In this document: positions 1-10,987 of the stretch, piece after piece
Position numbering within the stretch: the first letter of the stretch is position 1
Layout: each line of letters begins with the position of its first letter
Assembly: GCA_001643675.2 (NCBI GenBank)
Contig: LSRY02000001.1
Span: 301,001-365,000 of the forward strand
Source of the DNA: Monocercomonoides exilis
Lineage: Eukaryota > Preaxostyla > Oxymonadida > Polymastigidae
Length of the DNA stretch: 64,000 nucleotides
Reading direction: 5' to 3'
The notes under the pieces: model-generated
The model's database searches: none
What the model was told of the DNA's origin: nothing
What the model saw: the letters and a program-made list of their open reading frames with translations, nothing else
Made by a program: the position numbers and the translations under genes

Positions 1-2
1 AA

Positions 3-137
3 TGGAATTGAAGAGGAGGTGTGTGGTTATCTCGACTGAGGTGATTGCAGCGAAGTTGCATATCACTCAGCCTTTAGTGGTGATAGACGATGAGCATGCG
101 GTTGCGAAGGTTGTGGGTGTGGATCTAAGTCTGTGAG
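3..137 (+). pseudogene. short coding-like fragment, 44 codons
   Basis: An open frame from an ATG at position 3 to a TGA. The translation has a regular hydrophobic pattern (VVISTEVIAAKL, QPLVVIDDEH, VVGVDL) and balanced composition, unlike the purine-repeat DNA that follows it. It may be the end of an exon of a gene lying to the left, or a piece of the decayed gene that continues to 3.1 kb. I do not recognise a family. Confidence 0.3.
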
Positions 138-192
138 GCGGGAGATCGAAAACGGATGGAAGAAAAGGAGAAAGGAGGAGGAGGAGGAGGAG

Positions 193-223
<31 letters not shown>

Positions 224-780
224 TTGTTGATTTATACCTTCTTTCGCTTCTTTTCCTTCTTTTCCTTCTTTTTGCAACGAAACTTAATCATTTTTAGAGA
301 ATTTGATAGAAGAAGAAGGAGAAGAATTTCGAAAGGAATTTCGAGAGGAAGAAGAAGAAGAAGAAGAAGAAGAAGAAGAAGAGGAAAAAGAAGAAGGATA
401 ATGTAACGAATTATTTTTCTCCTTCTTGTAATTTCTTCCTTTTATTTGAAAAAAATGGCTTTCTATTTTTCTTCTTCTTTCTCTTTCTCTTTCTTTGTTT
501 CTTCTTCTTCTTTCTTCGATGTCCAATGAACGTGAAGTCAACGAACCAGAATAATCTTCTGAATAATCACGTAAGAGAAAAGCAGAAGAAGAAGAAGAAG
601 AAGAAGAAGAAGAAGAAGAAGAATTAAAAGGAGAAGAACGAGAAGAAGTGGAAGAAGAAGAGGAAGAAGAAGAATGAGGAGGAGAATCATGAGGCTAAAG
701 TGAGAGCATTTGAAGAGTGTTGAGATGTGTTTGAGGAGTTGAGCAAGTTGCTAAAAGAAGAAGAAGAAGAAATTCTGAGA
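138..780. repeat. GAA/GGA trinucleotide-rich stretch
   Basis: Long runs of GAA and GGA triplets (about 178-222, 310-400, 580-670) separated by a pyrimidine-rich segment around 415-520. Arg/Glu-rich and Ser-rich open frames on both strands here are by-products of the triplet repeat. No gene is supported. Confidence 0.8.
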
Positions 781-939
781 GCTTGGCGATCGATACGGCG
801 AATTTTTGTGTGAGGAGATGACTGTTTTACAATTCAAAAAGGATTAGAAATTTTCTGTGAAAGCCATTCAGCTGAGTTTGGCAAGGAAAAAGAAGTTGAT
901 GATTAACCACAATTTTCTGGGTGTATATGATGTGAGGCT

Positions 940-1072
940 GTTTGAGGAATAATTCAGAGCCGGCTTTGTTTGCTGGGCTAAATGCAGCGGAGCAAGTGTT
1001 TGTTCTGGCGAGGCTTATGAAACTGGGGCAGAAGGCGAAGAATAGCTGGAGAAGAGTGTGAGGAGGCGTGTG
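940..1072 (+). pseudogene. coding-like remnant upstream of the ubiquitin-like segment
   Basis: One frame reads SEPALFAGLNAAEQVFVLAR followed by LMKLGQKAKNSW, a helix-like non-repetitive peptide without a start codon. Frames before and after are broken by stops. It is probably part of the same decayed or multi-exon gene as the ubiquitin-like segment about 200 bp downstream. No family recognised. Confidence 0.3.
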
Positions 1073-1237
1073 GCTCTGGTAGAGAAAGCGGAAGGGCAGC
1101 TGAAGTCGCAAGTTATAGACAAGAAAGAAGAGGAGAAGCTGTTTGAGGCAGCTCATTAAACGAGACAAGATGTTGGGGAGCTGTTAAAGGAAGAAGAAAA
1201 TGGAGATGAGAAAAAAGAGAATATAATTCGAGTTCAC

Positions 1238-1648
1238 ATGACGAAAGAAATGATTGTGGAGGAGATGAAGGAGCTTGTGCAGAAGAAAGAATGGATTCCA
1301 CATTATATGAAGAAGATTGCGTTCAACGGCATACAGCTGAGTGGTATGCGCGCAATGAGCGATTGCAACATCAAGAACAACGATGAACTGAAGCTGACGC
1401 AGCGTCTGCTAGGGTGTATACCTGAAGTGAAAGGGCAGATGAGGCAGACGAAGCAGATGGAAAGAGAACTGAGGCTGAGTGGAGGAATGGCAATGTCGAT
1501 GGATAACACTGCAGGAGCAGGTGTATTGGCAGTGTTGATGCTGATAACGTTGATACAATCGAATGCAATACAGAGGATGAGCAAGCAGGAGCGATGCCTC
1601 GAAGAGCATTTCAGATTGTCCACTCTTTTTCAGTGGATGTTTAGTTAA
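1238..1648 (+). pseudogene. ubiquitin-like domain fragment
   Basis: The first 62 residues of this frame align by eye with ubiquitin from the helix onward: EEMKELVQKKEWIP matches the helix, KKIAFNGIQLSGMRAMSDCN matches the strand-loop IFAGKQLEDGRTLSDYN, and NDELKLTQRLLGC matches STLHLVLRLRGG. The terminal Gly-Gly is replaced by G-C, so it is not a conjugatable ubiquitin but a domain inside a larger protein. The first beta-hairpin lies before the ATG and is out of frame or in another exon. Frames on both sides are broken, so this is either a pseudogene or one exon of a gene whose introns I could not resolve. The last half (GAGVLAVLMLITLIQ) is not ubiquitin-like. Confidence 0.45.
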
Positions 1649-1860
1649 GTACTTAGAAGTTGTTGAATATGGAAACAGAGAATAAGCATTTTGACTTTGG
1701 TTTTGCTTCTTTTGGCTCTTTTGTAGATGGTGGTGGAGGTGATGTTGAGGAAGAAGAAGAGATAGCGCCAATTGCAAAGTTTCAGAAGGATGAACATTCG
1801 AAGGAAAAGAGGAAAAAATAATATCATCACGTAGCTTCTTTTCTAAATGCTCTAATCGAG

Positions 1861-2064
1861 TGGAAGCATTTCTATCTGGGTTATTTGCGGAATCTGCTTG
1901 GATGTGAGGGGCAAGGTGTGGGAAGCGATACGTGTGAGTGGGCGATGGCTTTTCCTTTTGCGTCAGCGAATATGATTGAAGGCACCGATACGTTTACGTC
2001 AGCAGCGTTTGAAGCGACACTGACAGATGTTTGTGCACTGCAGGTTTGCATGGAGAAGGCATAA
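1861..2064 (+). pseudogene. coding-like fragment, about 68 codons
   Basis: A frame without its own start reads WKHFYLGYLRNLLGCEGQG then DTCEWAMAFPFASANMIEG and ends EKA-stop. The composition is protein-like and it lies in the same orientation as the ubiquitin-like segment. It may be another exon of the same gene. Function not recognised. Confidence 0.3.
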
Positions 2065-2089
2065 GAGAAGAGTTGAGGAAGGGGAAGTT

Positions 2090-3138
2090 CTTCAATTTGG
2101 AGAATGAAAACAGCAGCAGTGCTGTTTGTGAAGGAGATAACTTCGTTTGATGAAAAGAAAGAAGAAGTAAAAAATGAAGGAGAGAGAGAAGGATAAATGC
2201 AAACAAGGTTACGCAGATTGCAGTTGAATGGGCCAGGCAAATGCTTGCAGATGAAGTCGGTAGTTGTGAAGGAGTTTGTGAATGATGCGAGCGAAGAGTG
2301 GGAAATGAATGAGGAGGGCAAAAGGCGAGGAAGGATGAAGAGTGGGAGAAGATGCGAGCCGGGTTAGTATGTGTGTGTGATGTTGTACTGAATAACACGA
2401 TGAGAGTGAAGAGTTCGGTGAAGGTGCAGATGCAAGCGCCAGGAGAGTTGATCCCGCAACAAATGTTCAGCGCGACGAGAACACAGAGCATTATTCTAAA
2501 GGTGAATGGTACACAGATGTCGTTGCATACGTTCTTTTTTCCAATGAGACAAGTATTTGGTGCTATCCTGTGCCGGCGGCAATGCGGGAGCATGACGTGT
2601 GTTGCAGACGAGAGGGAGGGAACCGAGTGAAGGCAGAAACAGAAGGGACAATGGATGAAGAAGTGTGGAGAGGAAGCTCATATTTGTCACAGAAGAAAGA
2701 AAAGGAAGTATTTTTGAAGATTCTGGAGAAGGAGAATCTCTGCCGAGCAGATGTGGAATTTTCAATGAAATTGTAACGGATGGAGGTGTATAATGTGTTT
2801 GAGAGAGTGATTGTGTGATGTTTCCTGCGTGTGAAGATGCACGTGGTGAAGGGAGATGTGTATGTGCAAGAGTATCCCCAGCTGATCAATGTGCAAACTT
2901 TTGTGTTTGTGCCAAAGGAAGAAGTTATCAAGTTAGTAGATTTTTATTCAATTATATAAGAAGGATTCATCCCTCAAATCCGTTGGATTACAAACAAAAG
3001 AAGCTATCAAAAGATCCTCCATTCACTTTCACTTCGTTTTCATTCCCTGCACGTAACATCATCAAGCCTCATTTTGACTTCATTGTGCTTCCACATCCTG
3101 GAAATGCGCTCGAATTCATATCTTTGTTTGTTGCGTAA
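2090..3138 (+). pseudogene. broken coding region, 3' end of the decayed gene
   Basis: Protein-like peptides appear in different plus-strand frames: NKVTQIAVEWARQMLADEV near 2200, RTQSIILKVNGTQMSLHTF near 2480-2540, VYVQEYPQLINVQTFVFVP then KEEVIKLVDFY near 2850-2950, and a last open stretch to 3138. The frame switches have no convincing splice sites between them, so decay by indels is likelier than intact introns. GC content drops sharply after 3140, where the coding-like DNA ends. Confidence 0.35.
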
Positions 3139-5056
3139 TTAATGAAGCAAAAGTTGGCTATTAACAACTAACCTTTCAATTCAAAAATATGTTCAAATAA
3201 TAAATTTTGTTGTAAATTTTATGTTTCGAAACAAAATGCAAACCACTAAAATTAAACAATTTTCGTATGCATAAAACATGTGGAGGCAAATTTTGTTTTA
3301 TAGAAAAGTTCAGGTACGAATTGTTCATAAAAAAACTTCTGTTAAACAAACAACTAAATTACATGAGAATAAAAATTTTTTGTACAAAAATTATAGAGGA
3401 ATACGTTGTGCACTTCATGAATCAGCAGTTGCAAAATAGTCCAAGCTAATAAAACCTTTTCATATTCAAAAACTGAAATTTTCATTTTGATCATAAAATT
3501 GGATATATTATTTTTTGTTTCAAATTGTTTTTTCTCACAAAGAAGTTTGCAATGAACCAACAAATATCATTATGAAAGTTTGATATATCCATTTGTATAA
3601 TGGTAACGGAATGATTAAAAAATAACTTCCATGGGTCAGATTTTTGATCTGATGTCACTTTTCAAAAAAATTTAGCCATATTTGAGCAAAAACGTTTGAT
3701 TTTGTCACAATTTCAATTCAAAAAATATGGAAATGATAATTTTCAATCCATTTGACAAATATTTTTTGAAAAGTTCCTTTTGTTTAATTATCAAATAAAA
3801 TAAAAATTTCATGATTTTATTAAATTTCTGTTCCCACTCACGAAATTTCTCTAAAATGGAAACAAAATCTTAATAATGATATTATTTCCATTCAAGTGAA
3901 GTTTCGTGAGTGCGAACAGAAATTTGATTAAAATATGATATTTAAATTTTATCTGAAAATTAAACAAATGGAACTTTTCAAAAAATTTTTGACATTTTAA
4001 AAAGAAAAATATAAATTAAACACCTCGAAAAATGTTGCATTTTCAAAAAATTTCACCCAGATATTCTCCAAAATCAATATTTTTGAGTATAATTGAAATA
4101 AGTTTTCTTTCAGTTTATTTAGTCATTTGCTGAGTGTTAGAAAGTTCTCAAAATAGAAATATTTTGTTTTTGTTTGTGAAAACATAAAAAAAATCTTTGT
4201 TCAAATTATTTGTCAAGAGACAAATAATATGATTAAATTTGTTTTGGATATATTTTTTTGATAGTAATCGAAAATTATTTATGAACAAACGTTTTATTTC
4301 AGCAATTCGTTCTGTTGGATTTTAAAGTTGTTTTTAATGGAGATTCTTGATAGTGAATACGAACGTTGTTCATTTTTGAATAAATCGAATTGGATAAATA
4401 AGTAATAGATAAATGAATCTTTCATTAATCAACAAATTGAATGTTTTGTCAATAATATTTTTTTAAACTGAATTGTGATACAATTAACTTTTTTATAAAA
4501 ATTGTTTTGAAAATTCTATGATTCCAATGATTATGAATTTTTTCCAAATGAATGGACAGTTTTTCATCTTTTGAAAAATAATAAATAGAGTTTCAATTTT
4601 TCTTTATTTTCACTGATTTTTCAAAAAATATTCATAAAAAGCACTTTCCAACATTCACCTGCTGACCTGTTCAATTCGAACAATTTGAATCCTGAAAATT
4701 CTCGAAATGATTTATTTTGAATCAAAAGTTTTCGAAATTTGAATTATTCATGGTGAGCTTCCGAGTTTATTTTAAAATAATCCGTAAAACTTTAAAAATT
4801 TTAAAGTTATTTGAAACATTGTTAGCAAGCTTGCAAAAATATTCAAGAATACGATTCTTTGAAACAAATCATTTTTCATATATAAAAAATTAATCAATTT
4901 AAATAATCAAAAAAATTAAATGGGTATGATCAAAATATTCATTAACAAAATCTTCTTTTATCTAAAGTTTCCAAATTTCGAAAACGTTCAACATCATCTT
5001 ATTAAAAATAAAATGTGATTAATCATCAATAATTATTTGCAAAAAAACTAAAAACA
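3139..5056. other. AT-rich intergenic region
   Basis: No gene is visible on either strand. It holds one 245-bp inverted-repeat element at 3752-3996. Around 3600-3660 there is a motif (AACGGAATGAT ... GATCTGAT) that recurs near 57070-57125, so this stretch is probably built largely from old non-autonomous repeats. Confidence 0.6.
3752..3996. mobile_element. 245-bp MITE-like inverted-repeat element, copy 1
   Basis: The ends are inverted: TTTTTTGAAAAGTTCC near 3762-3777 on the left and its complement GGAACTTTTCAAAAAA near 3970-3985 on the right, both next to TTTGACA/TGTCAAA. The interior carries a second inverted pair around 'ACTCACGAAATTTC' and 'GAAGTTTCGTGAGT', so the whole unit can fold into one long hairpin. 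A second copy of nearly the same length lies at 59039-59283. No coding capacity. Confidence 0.65.
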
Positions 5057-5129
5057 CGACCTTGATGGGACTCGAACCCACAACCTTCAGCTCCGGAGGC
5101 TGACGCGATATCCATTTCGCTACAAGGCC
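5057..5129 (-). tRNA. tRNA-Arg, anticodon CCG
   Basis: Read on the minus strand the 73-nt sequence folds as a complete cloverleaf: acceptor stem GGCCTTG/CAAGGTC, D arm GCGA..TCGC, anticodon stem TCAGC/GCTGA with loop CTCCGGA (anticodon CCG, codon CGG), T arm GTGGG/CCCAT with loop TTCGAGT, discriminator G. The A box (TAGCGAAATGG) and B box (GGTTCGAGTCC) match the RNA polymerase III internal promoter. There is no intron and no encoded CCA. It stands alone in AT-rich DNA about 260 bp downstream of the STPGR gene. Confidence 0.95.
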
Positions 5130-5389
5130 ACGCTTAAAAAAATTTGAGTAATTGATAACAATAGATAACATTTTTAAAAAATAATCAAATGTAAACCATT
5201 GATAAACTTCAAAATTGTAACAATTGAATAAAACATACATACAATTATTTTTGAAAATGCAAATGTACTTTTACGGCTCCTTTTCAACATTTGTTAATAA
5301 ATCTCATTTATGAATATATTGTCCTATCAATTAAGGTTAAAATTTTAATGAAAAAAACCTCAAAAACATTAACAAACAAATAAAATACC

Positions 5390-6046
5390 TCATTTTCTTG
5401 AATAAGAAGATGCAGAAAAAACAGGATTATAATCTCCAGGTCCAGGTGTTGAATACTGTCGAGGATCGCTAAATTTGATTCGTGGATTTATTTGTGAAAT
5501 AGATGATGAAGGAAGACTCGATGATAGCAACATATAGCTTGAAAATTCTGGAACTTCTTCACTCTCTTTCATTGACAAGGAAAATGGATCCATCATAACT
5601 TTTGAATTTTTAATTTCTTTTTGAGAAGAAACATCTTTCATTCCTTTCAAAAATAGAGAACTTTCATAACGGCTTTTTCGAGATATAGGGAAATCTGCAT
5701 TCCTTTGCTTCTGTGCGCCCATGGATTCTTTGAAAGACAATGGCGAAGTTTTATTTCGTAAATACGCAGGAGTCAGAGTAAGTTCCACTGCTTTTGGTGA
5801 ACAATACAAATGCGAAGTTCCTTTAAATGTATTGCATCTTGTTGAATTGCAAAATGATTTCTTCAATTTTGTAGAATCATCAAATTTTAAATCACTTTTC
5901 GTTGATGCCGAACGGAACGAGCTTTGAAGAGATAATTCATCGCAAGAATGATCTACAAATTTCGGATGCTTACATAAGACTTTTGAATAAGAATCCTCTG
6001 GAGGCATAAGACGAGAATCTTCAATAGAAAATGCTCGATGATACAT
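5390..6046 (-). CDS. STPGR (SHIPPO) repeat protein, 218 aa
   Basis: An uninterrupted minus-strand frame. The C terminus holds a sperm-tail PG-rich repeat, DPRQYSTPGPGDYNPVF, and the protein ends 9 residues later. Such proteins are typically associated with axonemal or cytoplasmic microtubules, so a cytoskeletal or flagellar role is likely; only one clear repeat is present, so this is family-level inference. The rest is Ser/Lys-rich without a recognised fold. I chose the start at MYHRAFSIED; an upstream in-frame ATG at 6106 would add a Phe-rich stretch that looks like translated AT-rich leader. The gene lies in tandem with the NXT1-like gene (about 200 bp between them) and upstream of the tRNA. 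Confidence 0.65.
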   Translation of the reverse strand: MYHRAFSIEDSRLMPPEDSYSKVLCKHPKFVDHSCDELSLQSSFRSASTKSDLKFDDSTKLKKSFCNSTRCNTFKGTSHLYCSPKAVELTLTPAYLRNKTSPLSFKESMGAQKQRNADFPISRKSRYESSLFLKGMKDVSSQKEIKNSKVMMDPFSLSMKESEEVPEFSSYMLLSSSLPSSSISQINPRIKFSDPRQYSTPGPGDYNPVFSASSYSRK

Positions 6047-6253
6047 TGTGTTTAAAATTAAGGTTTTGAATAACAGATTTATGAATGAAAAGAAAAAAAA
6101 AATCATTTCTGAAATGGTGCATCAAGCTTTCTGAAAAGCTATTAGACTGAAATGAAAGATCACAAGATTATGAAATGATAAGAAAAATTGAATGAAAAAT
6201 GTATTGAACTTTTGATAATCGAATTCTTGAAAATGTGAAATGGTAAATCTTGT

Positions 6254-6908
6254 CTATGGATCCATTGTACGAAATACCTCCGATAGAACATAATAGTTTC
6301 TATCAGGATCTTTGCTTAATATAAATGTGGTGTGGAAGGCCTTAACTGGATCATCACTAAACTGAACAGTCCCAGAGACAGAAACCAACATTGACTGAAA
6401 ATCAAATCCATGAACTACATTTAACAAATAAACAAAAAAAGGAACAATCAGTTTCAAAAAATTATTAAAAGAAATTATTCAAACTGAATATAGGTTGAGA
6501 ATCAATCGAATGAATAACATGTTTTGATGGAGGAAGCGCAATAAAAAAGTCTTGTATTCTTTGAACTTCAGGATTTGGATAAGGATTTCCATTCCATACA
6601 ACTTGACTTATTTCTCTAAATGTTGTATTTAATTGCTGAAATGTTGCCCAATTAAAATTGAATTCAAAAACAAGAATAAAAATATAATTCAATAAAACAA
6701 GTACAATATCTTATATATTAAAATAGAAGCAAAAACAAACCAGACGATCTCGGTCCATCGATGGATAAAAAAACTGAGTTACAAATTGCTTGGCAATTTC
6801 ACAAGATTCACTAATAATCTGCTGAACCTTTGTCTTGGGATCTAAAAATTTTGAAAAGATGATTCATGCATATTATCAATAAATTGGTATCATACCTACA
6901 ATTGCCAT
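6254..6908 (-). CDS. NXT1: NXT1/p15-like mRNA export factor (NTF2 fold), 141 aa, four exons
   Basis: The spliced gene reads 6908-6896, 6841-6741, 6635-6485 and 6414-6254. These 426 nt form 142 codons with GT..AG introns of 54, 105 and 70 nt and matching phases. Key stretches: ESCEIAKQFV and FYPSMDRDRL (N-terminal helices), QVVWNGNPY (p15 has LVWNGN), FFIALPPSKHVIHSIDSQPI (p15 LPSSEFQISVVDCQPV), SMLVSVSGTVQF, and YYVLSEVFR before the end. NTF2 family length is 120-145 aa, so it is complete. In other eukaryotes NXT1 pairs with NXF1 to carry mRNA through nuclear pores; plain NTF2 (Ran import) is the alternative, but the WNGN and SQPI motifs favour p15. The first coding exon is only 13 nt, MAIV plus one base. 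It is divergent from the WDR18-like gene. Confidence 0.85.
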
Positions 6909-7375
6909 TTCGATAAATCTAAGTAATTAGATCTAAACCTTAACTATGTATTTTTCATTTCCAAAAAACAAATTGCTTATCCAAAATTTAGGAAATCTTT
7001 GATATTTTGAGAAATTGAAAAAATATTTGAATTAAAAAATTAAACATTTTGCGCATAGATTCCGTTTGAAATTTCAATTGTCTTATTCTTCAAAAAACAG
7101 AACTGAATGAACGTTTATTGAATATTTGTTAAACTTTCTTAACAATTCATGAATGTTACATCGATATGGCATTTTAAAAAACATTTAACTGAAATGAGAA
7201 TAACTCCATATGTTATCATTCTTTTGTTAATGTGGATCATATCTCAGAAAATGACAGAAACAATCATAACTTTTATATTTTTTTTGTAATATTCAGAAAG
7301 AATAGGAAAAAGTTGTGTATACAATATAATTGACCAAGTACATTTTTTATGTAACCATATTTCAGTGTTATTTTT
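6909..7375. promoter_or_regulatory. divergent intergenic region between NXT1-like and WDR18-like genes
   Basis: About 470 bp of very AT-rich sequence separates two genes transcribed away from each other, so it should hold both promoters. I see no recognisable core promoter motif. A TTTCAG at 7360-7365 just before the WDR18-like ATG could be the acceptor of an unseen upstream intron. Confidence 0.4.
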
Positions 7376-10020
7376 ATGCTTTGCCTTTCTTATTCGACCC
7401 AAGAGCCTTCAATTCATTTGTGGGATTCATCTAATGGAGTTATAGTTACAACCTTTAAAAATAATCAAAGTAAAAATCAGTGTCTATTAATTACTGATTC
7501 GTTTATTATTGCTGCTCAAAATATTAATGCCTCAAATCCTGGAAAAAAACAAATCATTCACATATGGACGTACAACCAGGTACTTTTTATTGTTAAAACA
7601 AAAACTGATTTTTTGGCAATCAACTTTTCATGTTATTAAATTAAAATGAATTTATTAAAAAACAAATATATTTTCAGATACAACCTATATTCAAAGTATT
7701 TGTTTCGGATATAATAACGTGCATGGCTGGAACATCAAATGGGCTATATCTTGCTGCAGGAACTACTTCCGGTTTTGTGTATTTTTGGGAAATTCCTTCA
7801 GGGAGATTGATTTCAAAGACACAGACGCATCATCGCTCTATATCTGCTATAACTATTGCCAACGATTGCTCATCATTGGTTGTTGGAGGAATAGATGGAT
7901 ACGTTGTTGCATTAAAGCCAGAAATGTATGATATATTTTTTTGAAAGAGTTTTTGACAATTTGGTTTTTATTTAAGTTTTTTCGGACTTACTCAAAATGA
8001 AAATTCTAGAATTTCTTCACCAGTACATCGACTAGGGCTAGTTCAGCTTTCGTATCACCACTGTCCATCGTCAGCATCATCTTCTTCATGTTCTGCGTCT
8101 TCTTGCTTTTCTCTATCCTCATCATCTTTCACTCGATCAACAAGAGCAGCCGGTGCTGAGTTTTTCGAAGAGTCATCCACCATAAGTGATGCCGCGCCTC
8201 CATCAACACTCGCATTATCGACGCTTTCTCCGTCTTCAGCCCATCAATTTGTTTTTTCTCTGTCAAAAGACCGAACATTGCGTGTGCTTCGGACGCGCAC
8301 TTTGGATGTCTTGTACACATACGTGCTGCCGGCAGAGCCTGTCTGCTTTGTTGTGGACGGAGTCTTAAGGAAGCGGGCGTATGTTGGGTGTGCTGATGGA
8401 GGAGTGTATGCCCTCGTTCTCGATGAGAGCAGCTGGAGCACAAAAGGGATGGACGAAGTGATGCCTGCTGGTGCAAAGAATGGTGTGCTTTTGATTGTAT
8501 TTTAGAAAGTTTTTATTCTTTTTTTGAATTTAAATAAAAATTATTTTATTTTATTTTCTTTTCTTAATAAATATTAATTCTTTCTAATCATTTTTACTCA
8601 AAAAAATAAAATAAAATAAAATAAAAAATAAAACGCTTTTCCATTCTCTTCTCATCTCTTTATATTCATTTCAGCCCAACCAGATTCCGACCTTCTCTCG
8701 TTCTCCCCCGCCTTCTCCCCTTCAGCCCACATGACAAACGAGTGTGTGTGTGTGCTCCGCCTTTCTTCTCCCGTCGCCTCGCTTTCTCTCTCCACAGACG
8801 GCATGACTCTGATCACTTCAACCAACGACGGAACCATCGCTGTCTGGGAGATCGGCCTGGCTGCGGAGAAAAAAGCACGGAGAAACAGAAAAACTGGCTC
8901 ATTGCTGTCGAAAAGGAAAAACGAGAAGACAAAAGGCAGCTCCAAAAGGACATCTTCTGCTTCTTCAAGCTCACTCGCTGCCGGAGACGATTTGCTTGAC
9001 GAAAACGGAGAAGAAAGTGGAAGCGAAAGCGGAAGCGAAGATGAGGACGAAGAGAGAGAAGGAGAGGAGCAAGTGATAACATCGTCCTGCTTAAGACGCC
9101 TGACGCTGCACAAAACAGATGCTCCTTCTGGAATGGCCGCAGCAACAGCAGCTGCTTCTATTTCTATTTCTGCTTCTGCTTCAACTGGAGCAGGGCTGGG
9201 GTCTCCTTGCTTCGTCGTCCCCTTCACAAACACAGTAGCTCTTCAGCTGCTGTCGTCGTCTTCGCTCTACACACCCACTGCCTCTTCGTCGAGCCAGTCT
9301 TCGCTTTCGTCGCTGTCTTCACTTCCTTCTCTGCACAATGCAGCTTCTTCTTCTTCTTCCTCTTCCTCATCTTCTTCCTCTTCTTCTTCACAGGAAGCTT
9401 CATTCACTTCTTCTCAGCCAGCAAACGAGCTATCTGCTGTCGACTCCCTCATCCCTCCTCCTTCGACCGTGGACGGGTTCATCTTCGGCGTTCCCGTGTC
9501 TTCTCTTTCGCTTCTCTCTTCGTCGTCTCTTTCGTCTGCGGGGAAGGCAGCATCACAAGCTCCTCAGACAGGCTCGGCGCGGAGGGTGGTTGTGCTGCCG
9601 TTTCAGAGAGAAACAAGCAGCGTTCCAGAGCAGCTGCCGTACTATGCGCCCACAACGAGCGCGTCTGTGTCGTTTATCGACGATGTGATGGGCGAAGAGA
9701 AAGGAGGAGAAAGAGAAAGAGAAGGAAGAGGAGAAGATGGCACATATGTTGGAAGCGTGTCAAACGAGCAGGGCGCAGGTGAGTGCCTGGATTCTTGCTT
9801 GCCTGTCTTTTCAAGCAGCCTTACCAGCCCTTCAGCGCTTGCGGTGCCGATTGAAAGAAAAGAGCAGACGGAAGCGATGGCAACTGATTCATTACTGGCA
9901 CCAGCCCCAGCACAAACACAAGCACAGCTGCCGTTGAATGCAAATGTGGATTCCTTTTCGTCAGATGAGAAGAACCAGTATCATTCGTTCTTTATCGAAT
10001 TCCTGGAAAAAATGCTGTAG
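7376..10020 (+). CDS. WDR18: WDR18/Ipi3-like WD40 protein, four exons
   Basis: Exons 7376-7579, 7678-7925, 8010-8482 and 8675-10020 join in phase through GT..AG introns of 98, 84 and 192 nt. The order of blades follows WDR18: IHLWDSSNGVIV; ITCMAGTSNGLYLAAGTTSG then YFWEIPSGRLI; a HHRSIS ... VVGGIDG blade (WDR18 HYQDVS ... ISGGKDC); SPVHRLGLVQLSYHHCP; FSLSKDRTLRVLRTRTLDVL; VGCADGGVYAL; and LSLSTDGMTLITSTNDGTIA then VWEIG. Ipi3/WDR18 is a subunit of the Rix1 (PELP1-TEX10-WDR18) complex for ITS2 processing in 60S ribosome assembly. The C-terminal part of about 330 residues is Ser- and Glu-rich, with a 17-residue Ser run near 9340-9388, unlike the compact human protein. The N terminus is slightly short and a further upstream exon is possible. 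Exons 3 and 4 are richer in GC than exons 1 and 2. Confidence 0.75.
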
Positions 10021-10900
10021 CTTCACTTCACCAATTTTGCTAAACTAAACACTTCATTCAGAAAAAGAAAAAAAAAAGATTAAGACTTTAAACGATTTGA
10101 GAAAGACTTGATAAAAATGATTGAAAAAATTAAAAATAAAATAAAATAAAAAAAAATAAAATAAAATAAAACTGTTCTCAAAAGAAAAGAAAAGAAAAGA
10201 AAAGAAAAGAAAAGAAAAGAAATTTTGTGAGTAAATAATAGTGAATTGAATCACGTTCTTATTTTGTCGTTTTCAAAGAAAAGAAGTGTTCTATTTATTT
10301 TATTTTATTTTTCCCTTTTCATTTCATGCTCCTTTTTGATATGAAGAACGGAAAAGACGTAAATCATTTTACAAAAACAAGCAAGCATACAAATAATATA
10401 AATCTAAAAAAAAAATAATAATTTTCCTTTCTCAGTCTTTATTTTTATTCACGAAGCACAATAAACATCAAAAACCAATTCAAACAAGCACGCAACATCT
10501 TTTTCCTTGTTGGAAATACAAATTTTGCCTTACAGTGAATTCTGTTCAATTGTACAACTCTAACCAAAAAATAGCTCCAAAATGCTTTTTCCAGTCATGT
10601 CCTTCCTCCTTCTCACTCTCCCTTCCAATCTCAATCCTTAATTTTTCTTCCCTTTTGATTATTTTTTAGTGTCTAAGATATCAAAACTAAATTGATTCCT
10701 TGCAGATCCTTCTTTGAATATAGTAAATGCTTCACCATTTTCCTTGCTTCTATCAACTTCTTTGCATTTTTGCCTTTTCCAAAAATTCCTTTTATTTATT
10801 TATTTATTTTTATTTTTGCAAAAAAAAGAATTCTTTTAATCATCTGTACAAACAAAGAAATTAATGCAGTGTCTGACGATTCAAGTGAATGACGAAGGAA
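10021..10900. other. intergenic, simple AAAAG/AAAAT repeats
   Basis: AT-rich DNA with an (AAAAG)n run at about 10181-10220 and AAAAT-type runs at 10135-10170. The short open frames here are Phe- or Lys-rich repeat translations. No gene supported. Confidence 0.7.
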
Positions 10901-10955
10901 AATTTTGTCAATAGTTTCTATAAAGCTTCAGACGATCAATAAGCTTTAAATGAAG

Positions 10956-10987
<32 letters not shown>

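Noticed and set aside
224-541. Arg-rich and Ser-rich short frames near the left end
   Set aside because: Direct translations of GAA/TTC repeats, without start context or homology.
6047-6106. Upstream ATG for the STPGR protein
   Set aside because: It adds a Phe/Leu-rich stretch translated from AT-rich leader, unlike the rest of the protein.
6254-10020. Non-canonical code with TAA/TAG as glutamine, as in Streblomastix
   Set aside because: The NXT1-like and WDR18-like genes end at TAG where the families end, and long intact genes lack internal TAA/TAG. The in-frame stops at 33-41 kb include TGA too.
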